Source of the DNA: Tomocerus qinae
Lineage: Eukaryota; Arthropoda; Collembola; Entomobryomorpha; Tomoceridae
Length of the DNA stretch: 64,000 nucleotides
Assembly: GCA_020055645.1 (NCBI GenBank)
Contig: CM034546.1
Coordinates: 22,692,001-22,756,000 of the forward strand
Direction of reading: 5' to 3'
Both the position numbers and the translations under genes were made by a program. The notes under the pieces were generated by a model. That model made no database searches. It was not told the origin of the DNA and worked only from the letters and a program-made list of their open reading frames with translations. Positions 10,349-21,654 of the stretch are shown here, piece after piece (positions within the stretch are counted from its first letter, which is position 1; each line of letters begins with the position of its first letter).

Positions 10349-12408
10349 CCCTTCAGAGCCTGAATTATTTTTTTTGGCAAATCGTTTTCAAATTTTAGTC
10401 AGGTGTTAAGGATGCCAAAGCCATGATAAATTATAATTTTGGCGCATGTCGGGTCAAAGGTCACAGAGAAATTTCATGTGTCCATATGGACACGCTAGGC
10501 CTTTTGGTTGCTAAATAATAACGAAACACTTGGTTGGGCTGCGGCTAACAGAACGAAAACCTACATCTAATTTATCAGCACATTCGCTCAATAAATTACC
10601 TAATATGCTTTATATATAAGTATACAGGCCCTATATATAAGCATATATGCGCTATATATATGCATATACGCTCTATATATAAGCATATACGCTCTATATA
10701 TAAGCATATACGCTCTATATATAAGCATTTACGCTCTATATATAAGCATATACATTCTATATATAAATATATATGCCCTAGATATATTCGTATAAGTTCT
10801 TGTATATAAGCATATACGGTCTATATATAAGCATATACGCCCTATATAAAAGGATATAAGTCCTATATAAAAGCATATTAGCCATATATAAAAGCATATA
10901 AGCCATATATAAAAGCATATAAACCCTATATATAAGCGTGTAAGCGCTATATATAAGCATATAAGCTCTATATATAAGCCTATAAGCCCTGTATATAAGC
11001 ATATAAGCCCTATATAAAAGCATATACGCCCTATATATAAGCATATAAGCCCTATATATAAGCATATAAGCCCTATATGTAAGCATATAAGCTCTATATG
11101 TAAGCATATAAGCCCTCTATGTAAGCATATAAGCTCTATATGTAAGCATATAAGCCCTCTATGTAAGCATATAAGCCCTATATGTAAGCATATAAGCCCT
11201 ATATGTAAGCATATAAGCCCTATATATAAGCATATAATCCCTATATATAAACATATAAGCCCTATATATAAGCATATAAGCTCATATGTAAGCATATACA
11301 GCCTATATATAAGCATATACACCCTTTATATAAGCATATACACCCTATATATAAGCATATACACCCTATATATAAGCATATACACCCTATATATAAGCAT
11401 ATACACCCTATATATAAGCATATACACCCTATATATAAGCATATACACCCTTTATATAAGCATATACACCCTATATATAAGCATATACACCCTATATATA
11501 AACATATACACCCTATGTATAAGCATATACACCCTATATATAAGCATATATACCCTATATATAAGCATATACACCCTATATATAAGCATATACACCCTAT
11601 ATATAAGCATATACACCCTATATAGAAGCATATACACCCTATATATAAGCATATACACCCTATATATAAGCATATACACCCTATATATAAGCATATACAC
11701 CCTTATATATAAGCATATACACACTATATATAAGCATATACACCCTATATATTAGTATATGCACCCCTTATATTAGCGTATACGCTCATTATGTAAGCAT
11801 ATACGCCCTATATATAACCATATACGCCCTATATATAACCATATACAACCTATATATAAGCATATACGCCCTTTATATAAGCATATATGCTTTAAATATA
11901 AGTATATTCGCCCTAATTCAATATATAGTTGTCTAAATTGTTCACATGGCTTAACTCACACTTGGTGTTCTAAAAACAGCAATGAGACTTCGTAAAGGCC
12001 TAGTGTGTCCATATGGACACCTAAGGGTATTATGTTATGTCAGTTCACAATGTCAATCCACAATATGTCCAAATTTGACCTTAAAATATTCTATGACTAA
12101 CAAAGAGAAAGTTTGAAAAGTTTTTATGTATTATACGGAGGCTAACTATTTCAAAAAGCAATACGAAAAAAATACCTTTTGGCAAAATCCATCTTGGTCC
12201 AAGTCATTGAAGTCAACAGTAATTTTTTTCAAAAATAAGCAATATGGAAAAAAATTATTTTAACTTTTTTTAATTATTTTTACCAAAAACATTCAAAAAT
12301 GTACCCTCTAGTTTGTACTGGGTGCCAAACATAAATTTAATTTAGTTTGCCTAAGCAAAATATGTCTAGGCGCGCCGTGTCCATATGGACACTCTAGGAT
12401 CTGAAGGG
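10349..12408. mobile_element. Second TTAA-flanked TIR element with internal 21 bp satellite, copy A1
   Basis: TTAA lies at 10345-10348 and 12409-12412. The ends are inverted: CCCTTCAGAGCCT on the left and, in reverse complement, CCCTTCAGATCCT on the right. A perfect 16 bp palindrome GTGTCCATATGGACAC occurs once inside the left end (10478-10493) and twice on the right (12005-12020, 12377-12392). The centre is a long 21 bp satellite. CCC termini and TTAA duplication fit piggyBac-type elements. There is no transposase. Confidence 0.8.
10605..11910. repeat. 21 bp satellite array, copy A1
   Basis: About 62 units of the form atatataagcatatacaccct. The right half is a homogeneous …catatacaccc… type; the left half has subtypes with …catataagccc… and …catatacgctc…. 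Because 21 is a multiple of 3, the array gives long repetitive chance reading frames (LIYRAYM-like) in both copies; these are not genes. The A2 array is about 20 bp longer. Confidence 0.95.
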
Positions 12409-12545
12409 TTAAGGCTGCCTCTATACCAATTTTCTGTTATACCACGCGGTGTACCTGTAAATGGTTTAACCTGGTCAACTAGCAAGTAGTGGAGTGGAAT
12501 ATCTACATGTGAATGTTATTTTCTACCGCCGTCTATTTGATTCTA

Positions 12546-13327
12546 GGTCGATTTGGCAAATGACATTTTGGCAAAACAGTTTTTTTTCTTTGGGGATAAC
12601 TTGGCAAAAGGGCTGAGGATAGAATGTCATATCGATAAGGATAGTTTGGCAAAAGTGTTAATTAATGTACGGGTTGAATTTTTTTCATCATTGTCGTACT
12701 TTTTTATTACGTTAATTGTTTTAACAAAAGTTAAGTGAAGTGTCATTTCAAATTCATTGCTCACAATTTTTATGAATTTTTGGAAGGGAAATTTTTTTCC
12801 CTCATGTTTTCTGGTGACGTTGCGTAGTCTAAGGTTTATCTTTGTGTACACTAACCTTCTCCTTATTGGAAAAGTGCCATTCAAAATACGCAAAAGAGTG
12901 TTTTTCATTCTTTGCTGTTCTCTTACTATTACTAAAATAAACCTCCATAACGGTCGTCTTTCACAACCCATTATTAAATGAAATCGATAGTGCCACCCTT
13001 CCATTTTTCCAGCCATTACGACCACAAGAACATACTCCATCTTTCAGTTACAGAGGCTGTGTATACAAATCTCTTTGAGTGCAATACCATTCCTAGAAAA
13101 CTCACCTCCACACAGAAGAATGTAAAAGTGTGCGTATGTAAGTTCAGCGTTCCTTAAAGTACAGTCACTGTCCATTATTTAACTCCGGTCATATTTTTTG
13201 CCAGATTGTGCGTTTGCACATTTTGCCAAAACCTCCGACATGGTAAAAAGGCGATTTGCCAAATTATCCCGAGGGTTCAAAATCGTGGCAAAAAACATTT
13301 GTCAAAATTTATTTTGCCAAATCGACC
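12546..13327. mobile_element. TA-flanked TIR element rich in ggcaaaa motifs, copy A1
   Basis: The left end GGTCGATTTGGCAAA and the right end TTTGCCAAATCGACC are inverted, with TA on both outer sides (12544-12545, 13328-13329). Many scattered ggcaaa/ttgcca motifs lie near both ends. The internal open frames do not look like transposase. A related tract cgtctattt lies just outside both ends. Tc1/mariner-type by its target site only. Confidence 0.65.
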
Positions 13328-13329
13328 TA

Positions 13330-14480
13330 CCACCGTCTATTTTATTGCAGCGTCATAGATTTTACCTCACTGACAGTTCTCATTTCATATATATTTGAAT
13401 AGCTGAATTTCCCAAATCCAAATTTTTCAACGTGGGTATGACGTAGAAAGTTGAAATTGGTCTCTAAAAACGAGCAAAAGATTGACGGGCCATGGAAGGC
13501 TTCTTTTTGGAAACTTTTATGGTCTAAACTATTTTAAAAACTAAGCTGTACAATGTGAGACATAAACACTGCCATTTCAAACCCCAACCCCAAACTTCGG
13601 TCAATATTCCTACTTTCATTATTAAACTTTCAAAAAGCGAAGAGTTAAATGCCCTTGGTACTTAAGTCAAAAATCGAGGACTGCTAAATTCTATTATCTT
13701 TTGACATGAGCCTAGAAATTGGAAGCGCGTGTTAGCTGAGGCACCCTTAAGAATAGGTCTCATGTAAAGTAGAAATGTAATGTAATGTAGAAAGGAGTCG
13801 AGAAAGCTTTTAGACCAAATTAAATGTTTTGGGATAATGTAATACGTAGAGACAAGTAGAGAAAGCTCAATCGTCAATATTCCGGCCAAGTTAAAAATAA
13901 TAAAATGGACATGACCACAATTGGCAAACCATTATTGCCAACTTGGCTTGCTTAAAGATGAAGAATTGTCAAAATTATGACATGCGAATATTGAAAGGAC
14001 GAAATCCACATTTTTGTGTAATATTCGGCCCTATCTTAAAATAGGGACTGCAAAGGAATATGAAGTTGAAATTTTGCTGAGGTGTAGATTTAATTCCTTA
14101 TTTTCAAATCATGCAAGAACCAGAGTGCTGCACCCTTTCAAACGAGAGATATTAATTATTTTGTAGGGACGGTTTTTGCATGTAATTAATAGGGAAATAA
14201 AAATCTCTTAAAGAATTTCGTATAAAAACGATATACTGCAAACTCCAAAAGATATGAAATTCGGGGACATAATTGATTATATATTGGAGCACAACATATG
14301 CAAAACCCAGCATGCTGCACTTCCTACTTTCGGCGTTTCAGCAACCGGAAGAACGTTTTTCGATTTTCATGCTACTTTCTTTGCTACCATAGAGTATGAC
14401 GTCATTTCTGATAAGGTTCTCTATGATGGTAACTATGGACATCTAATATGCAGCAATCCTTTATCGGCTGTTTGTCAACA
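13330..14480. other. Non-coding stretch, no gene seen
   Basis: Only short open frames are present, including one of 77 codons at 14254-14487 without recognisable features. I found no RNA gene. It may be degenerate repeat DNA. Confidence 0.45.
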
Positions 14481-14482
14481 TC

Positions 14483-14638
14483 TATAATATATTATAATTT
14501 CCGGGGGTATGTATGTATGTGTGTGTGTCCACCCTCCCCCATTTTACCCATGTTGACATTTCTATACTATATTATAATTTCCGGGGGTATGTATGTGTGT
14601 GTGTGTGCCCCCCCCATTTTACCCATGTTGACATTTCA
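14483..14638. repeat. Two tandem ~75-80 bp units with (gt)n and poly-C, copy A1
   Basis: The sequence tatattataatttccgggggtatgtatg…cccattttacccatgttgacattt occurs twice in a row. The (tg)n and C-run lengths differ between units and again between A1 and A2, as expected of microsatellites. Confidence 0.85.
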
Positions 14639-16010
14639 TTCAATTTTTTGGTAATGTAGCCGATTTGTGACGTCACACAACTACATTTCCTATACATTTC
14701 CATGGGACAGAAAAATATTTTAGACAAAATTATTTTTTGACATGTACTTTCACTATGGTGATGCCCCATGCAAATGTATGTGAAAGTCACCGTGTGACGT
14801 CATAAATCGGTTTACATACAAAAAAATTCAGAAGTGCCTGGGTATTCCAAACCATAGGAGGAATTCTCTTGTAATTTCCTTTTAGAAATCACCCGCTCGC
14901 CAACAAAACATTTGTCCGACCTCAACACAAGTGGAAATAAATACGCTGCATCCGAATACACTCCCACCAAATATTAGATCACCAATAATACCCGCTTATT
15001 CGGGTAATAAACATTACATAATATCCGAGTTTTCGGATTAAATTGGGAAAATTCGAATTTTATGTAATATTTATTACCCGCACAGGCTGGTACTATTGGT
15101 TAACTAATATTTGGTGAGAATGGATTCGTATACAGCGTATTTATTTTCACTTGCTGTGTTTAGGTCAGATAAATGTTTTGTTTGTTGGCCAGCGGGTGAT
15201 TTCTTAAAGAACATTACAAGAGTACCAGTTAGTTGCAAGAGAAACCTATTTTACTTCTACTAGCCTTGAGGTGAAGGCATAGAGTGATATTCCCCGATTT
15301 TGCACCCGATTGGAATTCTACCTATGATGTCACAGAGATGTAAGCACCAAAGACCAAGTAACAATGATTATTTGGTTGGGTGGGGTATCTACTTCCCTGT
15401 GGTAGTAAGTGTAATACGAATTGGGTGCAAAAATCGGGAAGCGCCTCCTATGTCTTCACCTTGCAATGGTGTTGATATAAAATGCGTCACTAGAATAACA
15501 AAATCGACGCATCTTGGTAATGCCTAGCAGCATAAACTGTATAAGGAGTGTTCAATAGAGAACTTCCCGTAAGGAATTTTGAAAGTTTATAAAAGGGACA
15601 TTTTTCACTAATTTTATCCCTAAATATCCAACTTTATGTGGTTGCTATGTAGTTGGAAACGGGATAAATGCAGAACGATTACTTGGATGCTGGAGTGGGA
15701 TAATCAGTGTTGAAGTATTATAGCAAAGGTAGAGAAAAGGGACTTTTCTGAGAAAAGTCCCTTATAAATCTTCAGAAATCTAAATAGCAAAATTCGCTAC
15801 TGGACTCTCCTTATACTGCACTATGACTACAGTTTATGCTTCTTGGGTAATGCCAATAACCAATTTCAGCATCTTTCTTCAGCCAGTTTGAGAAGTGGGT
15901 GCATTCAGTTTGCTTTTAGCTGAGAAAAAGTCCGTGGTCATGGATACAGCCGCTGATCTTCCATGGGCCTGCACCCAGTTTTCCTGTTCAAACTGGCAGC
16001 AGAAAGAGAG
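14638..16010. mobile_element. Island of five adjacent hairpin (inverted-repeat) elements, copy A1
   Basis: There are five long imperfect hairpins in a row. ~14640-14830 has arms around tgacgtcacac. ~14866-15226 has arms with aaatcacccgc and ccaaatattag. ~15262-15468 has arms gaggtgaaggcatag and ctatgtcttcacctt. 15541-15814 has ends ataaggag and ctccttat. ~15870-16008 has arms with cagtttg and aactggcagcagaaagag. None encodes a protein. They look like MITE-type elements, but I found no convincing target duplications. Confidence 0.65.
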
Positions 16011-16806
16011 CAAAACATTCTATTGACTTCACCTAAAGGGGGGAGGGACTGTCATAGTTATGTTCGAAACACATTGGTACAGTATGTGTACACCAGGCAA
16101 CTTCTTCCCTTGTCGTTACCCATTTCTATAGTCACATAAAATCAAAAATCGTGTTGCTATAGCCAAGAATTTTGAAAATATGACGTCACTATTGAAATAT
16201 CTGGGGCCGAGTCCTCCTGATCTAATTTATATTCAAATTTTATGGCTGTGGGGCCGGGGTCACCGCGGAAATCAGATTTGGTCCTTTTCATGGATATTTC
16301 TACAATGTCTACTGATCTAATTTTTCTAGTAATGGCTAACACATGCTTATTTTGTACTTTGGCGTAGTAGTAGGATATGACTTAAACCATTAATTTTATC
16401 TATAAACACTATTGGTAGAAAGATTGTTTTAATTAATGATTAATAGTAAACGGCTTAAATTATTAAATTACTTTTTATATTAGTTTGCTCTTGATGCAGC
16501 CTGATTTGCCAAAATTAGTAAGTTACGATGACTAAAATGTTGAATGGCATTGCGAAATTGTTATGAGAGTATGTACCACACTACTGTCAATACAATTCGA
16601 AGAAAGAGGACAACGCAGCAAACAGAACACATTGGTATACCATACTAAACACAATGTCTACAGATATATTATCATTCACTTGTGGGAATAGATTGTTAAA
16701 CTATTATACTGTGTGGATATCTATCCGATATTATACGTGTGTATAATTTCAAATACATGCTGAAACTATTGTTGATTAAATACAAATATTGATTTGAGTC
16801 ACGGAA
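16010..16806. other. 5' flank of the receptor gene, nothing specific seen
   Basis: AT-rich DNA upstream of the receptor start at 16807. I see no obvious TATA box at a fixed distance and no other gene. Confidence 0.4.
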
Positions 16807-18162
16807 ATGGCAAATTTAATGGAGGATGACATACGTCGTATTTACTCGCAAATAAACACTAACATTGTGAAATTCGCTCGATTTTCAAAACTAACTCCGT
16901 TTGACTGGAATGAAGAAACATTTTCTCTCTGCTTATGTCGCAGTAAATTTCAATTTGTGGTGTGGTTCTTGACGTATTGGGGAATCGTTTTATACTTTTT
17001 GTACGGTATCAACAGATTACTACAAGAACTGATGTCTCCAGGGCCTGCATTTGAAGCACACAAAATTGCATTTTACATTCAATATATGATTCTTAGTTTT
17101 TTGGTACTGGTAGTCGATTCTGCTTTATTATACCATGGATATGAATTAGTATATTTCACCAGAATTGGTGTAAAATTTCTCAAAAGATTTCAAGGTACGC
17201 ATTTCCAAGTTTGAATATTTTATCAAAATGCTTGATATAAAAAATTGTAAAAATTTTGATGTAGATATATTGAAAAGATGAAATTGCGATTTTACACGAT
17301 ATATTTTTGAGTAATAACATGTCATGGATATTTAGATCTCATGGAAATCTTCTTTCCTTTATTAGGTTCTTTGAACGACAGAGAGAAGTGTATGACAAAG
17401 CAGTTGAAGGTGGCTAAAGTAACAAGGGCTGTTTTATATTGTATTATACCAGTGACTACTATTATAATTGTAGCTGGCCTTATTCATGTCTTCATTGGCG
17501 GTGATCTAGATCCAATTCAGAGATTTCTTCTGGAGAACTTTCCTGAAGAACTTAATAATTTTCTGCCTTTTAAAGTTTTAGTTTGTATACTTGTACTGTA
17601 CGTATTTTTTCACTGTTTCATTACACTACTATTCATCTTCTACATTCTTCTAGGTTACTTTACACAGACAATTCTACACCTTCAAGAGATATCTGAAACT
17701 ACCCCCGTAAACAGAAGACAGTGGGGAGTAGCAATGTTGACTTACAAATCGTTAACTCTGATCAGCCGTTATTTTAACCAAAATTTTTCATCTGCAATAG
17801 GGCTGGGTTTAATAGCTTTTAATGTTTACCACATGCTGGCCATATTCAGCTCTGTCAAAATGTTCAAAATTATTCCAATTGCAGGCTACATATACTTGCC
17901 CATTGTAATTTGTGCCTTGCTCTTAGTAGAAAAATTAATGCTGGAGAAAATGGGAAAATCGTCTGAACTGTCTAACCTCGTTCTTCAAACCTGGAAAACA
18001 AATCTTTACAGTAAAGGGATGAGAAAGTCAATGAAATCTTTTCGGGAATTTGGACCTGAATTTCATAACTGTTTTATCATCAAAGGATCTACTACAGTCA
18101 CATTCATGCAGCTCGTTGTCAATAATAGCATTAATTTAATTCTATCTGTTAAAATTCGTTAG
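16807..18162 (+). CDS. Seven-transmembrane gustatory-receptor-like protein, copy A1 (apparently intact)
   Basis: Two exons. Exon 1 is 16807-17194, ending CAAG|GTACGC in phase 1. Exon 2 starts at 17336 or 17366; both acceptors keep the frame. It ends at 18162, giving about 404 or 394 residues, the usual size of insect-type Grs. Exon 1 holds a polar N-terminus with a PFDWNEETFSL motif and two membrane segments. Exon 2 holds five more (around AVLYCIIPVTT, VLVCILVLYVFF, FSSAIGLGLIAF, IPIAGYIYLPIVI and VTFMQLVVNNSINLIL). The last segment has TVTFMQL, a loose form of the TYhhhhhQF signature of gustatory receptors. Such proteins form ligand-gated cation channels in chemosensory neurons. The protein was not matched to a named gene; assignment rests on topology, size, exon layout and the tail motif. 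Confidence 0.7.
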
Positions 18163-18709
18163 TAATACAATAATCCTTGAGTATTGAGTATGTAGTTCAA
18201 TTTTTTCTTTCATCGTACACTAACATAAATCCATTTTTCACATTGATTTATACAAGCGAATTGTGTTCGCTAAATAATTTATTAGGACAATGTTTCTGCT
18301 TTTGTATGAAAAACAAAAACAACCAAAAGTACATACTTCCTCTTGTTTGAGAAAGCTTGAAGAGGTAGAGGTCGACTTTATTTCTTACAAAAGACTCAAG
18401 TATGCTAGTGTTTAATTCCATATAATATGCTAATTATATATGCACACTATATGCTAAAAAATCTATTGACTATTTCTTACACTCTCTTGTCTTCGAGCTA
18501 TTTCAATACAGTCTAATGCCATTTTGCAATTCTCCATAGTATTTCTGCCTTAAAATATTGATTCCAATTCTATACTTTCAATACTTCGTCGCTTAAAACT
18601 TACCCGTAGGTAAGTAAGTACTAAGTAATATTTACGAATAAATAGAGATGTGCATAAATATCTGGATCATAGGGCTTATGCTTATACTATTTTGCATTAT
18701 ATAGCTTAT
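18163..18709. other. 3' flank of the receptor gene
   Basis: AT-rich, non-coding. A2 has an almost identical stretch. I see no separate gene. Confidence 0.4.
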
Positions 18710-19032
18710 CGTCCTTTAAGGAACCAAATAGCCTATCTCCACTTTTCGTTTTGTGTACGAAATAGCCTAAATCCATTTTTCGTTTTGTGGACGAAATAGC
18801 CTATCTCCATTTTTCGTTTTGTGAACGAAATAGCCTATCTCCATAGCCCAGACACTCTCTACATAGCACCTATACATGGCGCAGCATTTAGGCTCCATGG
18901 CGTTTAGGCTATTTCGTCCACAAAACGAAAAATGGAGATAGACTATTTCGTCCACAAAACGAAAAATGGAGATAGGCTATTTCGTCCACAAAACGAAAAG
19001 TGGAGATAGGCTATTTGGTTCCTTAAGGGACG
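18710..19032. mobile_element. Small foldback-like element sharing CGTCCYTTAAGGA ends, copy A1
   Basis: The left end CGTCCTTTAAGGAACC and right end GGTTCCTTAAGGGACG are flanked by TTAT (18706-18709, 19033-19036). Each arm carries several ~34 bp repeats of an aaatagcctatctccatttttcg type, inverted between arms. The terminal motif and 4 bp duplication match the larger element at 7423-8494, so both belong to one family that I cannot name. Confidence 0.8.
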
Positions 19033-19393
19033 TTATAATGCAAAATGAAATTTTGCATAATTGGAAAATATTTCCTGAAAATTTCCACCCCTTCTTTCGA
19101 CTTATCTTTCACCCTCTTTCACTAATTTTGACGTAATGGGGTTAATTATATTTGCAAAAAGATTTTCTACAAATAAGTTGAAAGACGATAACTAGTCTGG
19201 AGAGTTGTTAAGATATATGTGATACTGATTAGGTCAATATACGTTTTTGCAAACGGTATAATAAAATTTTTGCTAGCTGAATTATAAGTTTTAGTTCAGA
19301 TAATAAACTTAATTATAATTAATGAATAAAAATAAAATAATGATTAAACATTTTTCTCGTATTTTTTTATTAAAATCGACTTATCTATTGTAC

Positions 19394-19693
19394 TTAAATT
19401 TTTATTGACATAAGTAAGGTAATTGTATTGATAAGCACGTAAGCTAAAACTTGTAGAGCTGTACGTCGTTTGATGGAAAAGAAATTACGTATTCCAGCCT
19501 TTTGGCGTCTCAAAGCCTTTACTTCTCGTGTTTGCAATCTGTTACAAATTGGGAGCCATGTTTGTATAAATACATTTGAATTTTCATATAAGAGGGATGC
19601 TAGGTGAATTAAAACAGTTAGCCCTACAAATAGTGAACAAGACATTAAAGGCATGACTAAGTAAAATGGCATTTTTATAACTTCATACAGTCT
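19394..19693 (-). pseudogene. 3' remnant of minus-strand gustatory-receptor-like gene, truncated at the breakpoint
   Basis: The last ~92 codons are identical to the end of the intact A2 gene (62962-63773), including the NRLQTREVKALRR and RRTALQVLAYVLI stretches and the stop. The upstream part is missing because the duplication ends at 19693, where unrelated DNA from the Cys-loop locus is joined. No promoter or first exon remains. Confidence 0.9.
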
Positions 19694-19701
19694 ACATACA
19701 G
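19694..19701. other. Rearrangement junction with a short filler
   Basis: Between the end of A1 (…cttcatacagtct) and the start of the Cys-loop-derived copy (ttgttatg…) lie 8 bases, acatacag. They repeat the catacag found just before the break, which looks like a templated insertion at an end-joining or template-switch event. Confidence 0.7.
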
Positions 19702-19808
19702 TTGTTATGTTTAATTTGATTTACTGGATGTATTACGTCGGAATCGGAGAGAATGATTTCCCATCTGCACAAGTTGGAAATCATTTGAACTTTACATGCG
19801 CCGAGTAG
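19702..19808 (+). pseudogene. 3' end remnant of the Cys-loop receptor gene
   Basis: Codes the last membrane segment and tail (FNLIYWMYYVG … FTCAE, stop), identical to the end of the full gene at 24521-25759. It has no upstream coding sequence and cannot make a channel. Confidence 0.95.
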
Positions 19809-20966
19809 AAATGATTATTTGCAAATGACAGATAGTCCGTTAATTTACATTTGTGTGCAACTGTATATTTTAGTAATTAATTAGCATTTACGTTTATAGC
19901 TGTCATTACAGCACTGCAAGTATGTAGAAATTTGGAGTAACTAATGAAAATAAGACTTCATGCCGGTAGTTATTTTGGTTTTGTGGAGAAGTTGTATACA
20001 ATTACAGTTACTCTCTAAAATAGTGGTGTACTAAAATAGTAAATCTAAAATAGTAAAAGTACTAAATGTAGCCCATTCAAAATTCTTTCAAATACTGAGT
20101 AAAGTTTATTGTATATACACTTGTAGTTTCGTTTATGAGTATTAAAGACGTGCATCATAAATGTCAAAATGAATGTATATCCTTTTGCACTTCAAACAGC
20201 ACTTAATGGCTATTTTAGTGAGGTGTAATTATAGTCTAATAAGCAACTAAATGCATTACATCGAGAATGGCATATAAATTATGAAATGTCTGAACATACG
20301 TATACACATCTACACAATACATGCACTATATACTATATATATACTGTGTATACTATACTATATATCTATAAATACTGCATTCACATTTGACAAGTTAAAA
20401 TGATAATACATACATAATACTTAATCAACTAAACTGTAACCTAAAATCGGACTGGTTTCTAAATATTTCGCATTTTCTTGGGAAAATTTCCTAATCTCCT
20501 ACTGTCGTGAAACAATTGTTGATTAAACACTAGAAATAAGCCAGTCCTCTATAGGGATAAAACAAAATAATTTTCGAATCGTAATAAAATAGTGTATCAA
20601 ACTCAACATCATTTAACCAAGCAGTCAAATTATTTTAAATAAAAGCTTGAAGTCCTTCCATCAGCACACCTGATTTTCATAACAATATCATAAATTCTAT
20701 ATGTATTCTCACGAATCAAACCATAAAATCTGCTGGGTGTCTACTCTAGTCTTAGTATCTCTACAGCTTTCACTTGTTAGCGAATGCTATACCAAAAAAG
20801 GCACAAAAATGGGCATCTTTACTAGTAAAAAGGCAACCTCTTTCATGCCGTGATTTTGATATTCAAATATGAATGATAGTTGAATTTTTTGATTTTGTTA
20901 GTTAATATGTACATGCCGGAATTTTTCTTTAAATTTATATATATCAACTTCATTAAATATATTTAC

Positions 20967-21149
20967 CAGGGTTGCGTTTTGTCAGGACAAAACTATTACT
21001 GTCCAGGATGAAATTAGTTTTGTCCACCTTTTATCCAGGACAAAAGTGGACAAAACTAATTTCTTCCAGGACAAAACTAGTTTTGCCCTAGATAAAACCA
21101 CTTTTATCCACTTTTGTCCACACCTTCCTATCCGGACCCCGCAACCCTG
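20967..21149. mobile_element. 183 bp hAT-like MITE
   Basis: Perfect 10 bp inverted ends CAGGGTTGCG / CGCAACCCTG with a perfect 8 bp duplication ATATTTAC (20959-20966, 21150-21157). It is absent from the paralogous sequence near 26900, which serves as the empty site with a small local deletion. The interior is made of short repeats of ttttgtcca and aggacaaaa in both orientations. The 8 bp duplication and CAGGG end fit hAT. Confidence 0.9.
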
Positions 21150-21654
21150 ATATTTACTGCAAAATACTTTTATACCATTATATCTGTGTAACAACTGTAA
21201 ACATTACAGATACTAAAAAATATTATACGCATACTAATGAGTTTTGTAAAGTATATTACTTGTGCCAATTCATAAACAAATAATAGAGAAAAAATATTGA
21301 AATTGGACTGTAATTAATACAACTTTTTGTCAAATATCTGACAAATGAAATATAATATTAATGTCATGAGAAATGAAAATTCCTTGAAGTTTTAAGTTTA
21401 AAACATCATTACAGATCATGCATTTTTTATAAAACTCAAATGACCAAGAGTAACATTATGTTATACTTGGTATTCGGACAACACATAATTTTTGTATCGA
21501 GTTGCATCAGAATTTATTTATTGATCACTGTGCATCTAACAATGGGTAATCAGAACACGTGTTTACTGGAGTTTGAAGCAAATAAAAAATATTTAACACA
21601 GTGGTAAACAAACGTCGTTAGTGAATTAATAGCGCTTTATAACCATAAACACTG

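Larger units (their letters stand above)
1..19693. repeat. Segmental duplication copy A1 (left copy, starts before the window)
   Basis: The sequence matches 43566-63261 base for base over long stretches, with an offset of 43565 at the start. Differences are sparse: a few substitutions and mostly 1-4 bp indels, one 33 bp foldback unit lost in A2 and one ~21 bp satellite unit gained there. All transposon insertions inside are shared, so the duplication is younger than those insertions. The right end is exact: after the motif cttcatacagtct, A1 leaves the shared sequence at 19693. The copies could be a true recent tandem duplication or two haplotypes assembled in series; the sequence alone cannot decide. 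Confidence 0.95.
19702..21654. repeat. Duplicate of the Cys-loop gene's 3' flank, copy 1
   Basis: Matches 25653-27410. The first ~1.17 kb (to about 20872) shows no difference by eye. The remaining ~0.6 kb shows roughly 17 substitutions and small indels plus a 183 bp hAT-like insertion. The right end is near 21654, where copy 2 goes on into module P instead. Confidence 0.9.

Noticed and set aside
10729..11724. Long repetitive minus-strand frames (MLIYRAY/LICLYIG repeats), also at 54128-55276
   Set aside because: They are read through a 21 bp AT-rich satellite whose period is a multiple of three. Frames are open only because the unit lacks stops, and several overlapping frames are open at once.
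12627..13040. 137-codon minus-strand frame inside the TA-flanked element
   Set aside because: The frame is broken in the A2 copy by a single homopolymer change and shows no transposase motif (no DDE/D pattern seen).
14254..14487. 77-codon plus-strand frame, also at 57803-58036
   Set aside because: No signal peptide, domain or splice context, and it ends in a microsatellite; a chance frame in non-coding DNA.
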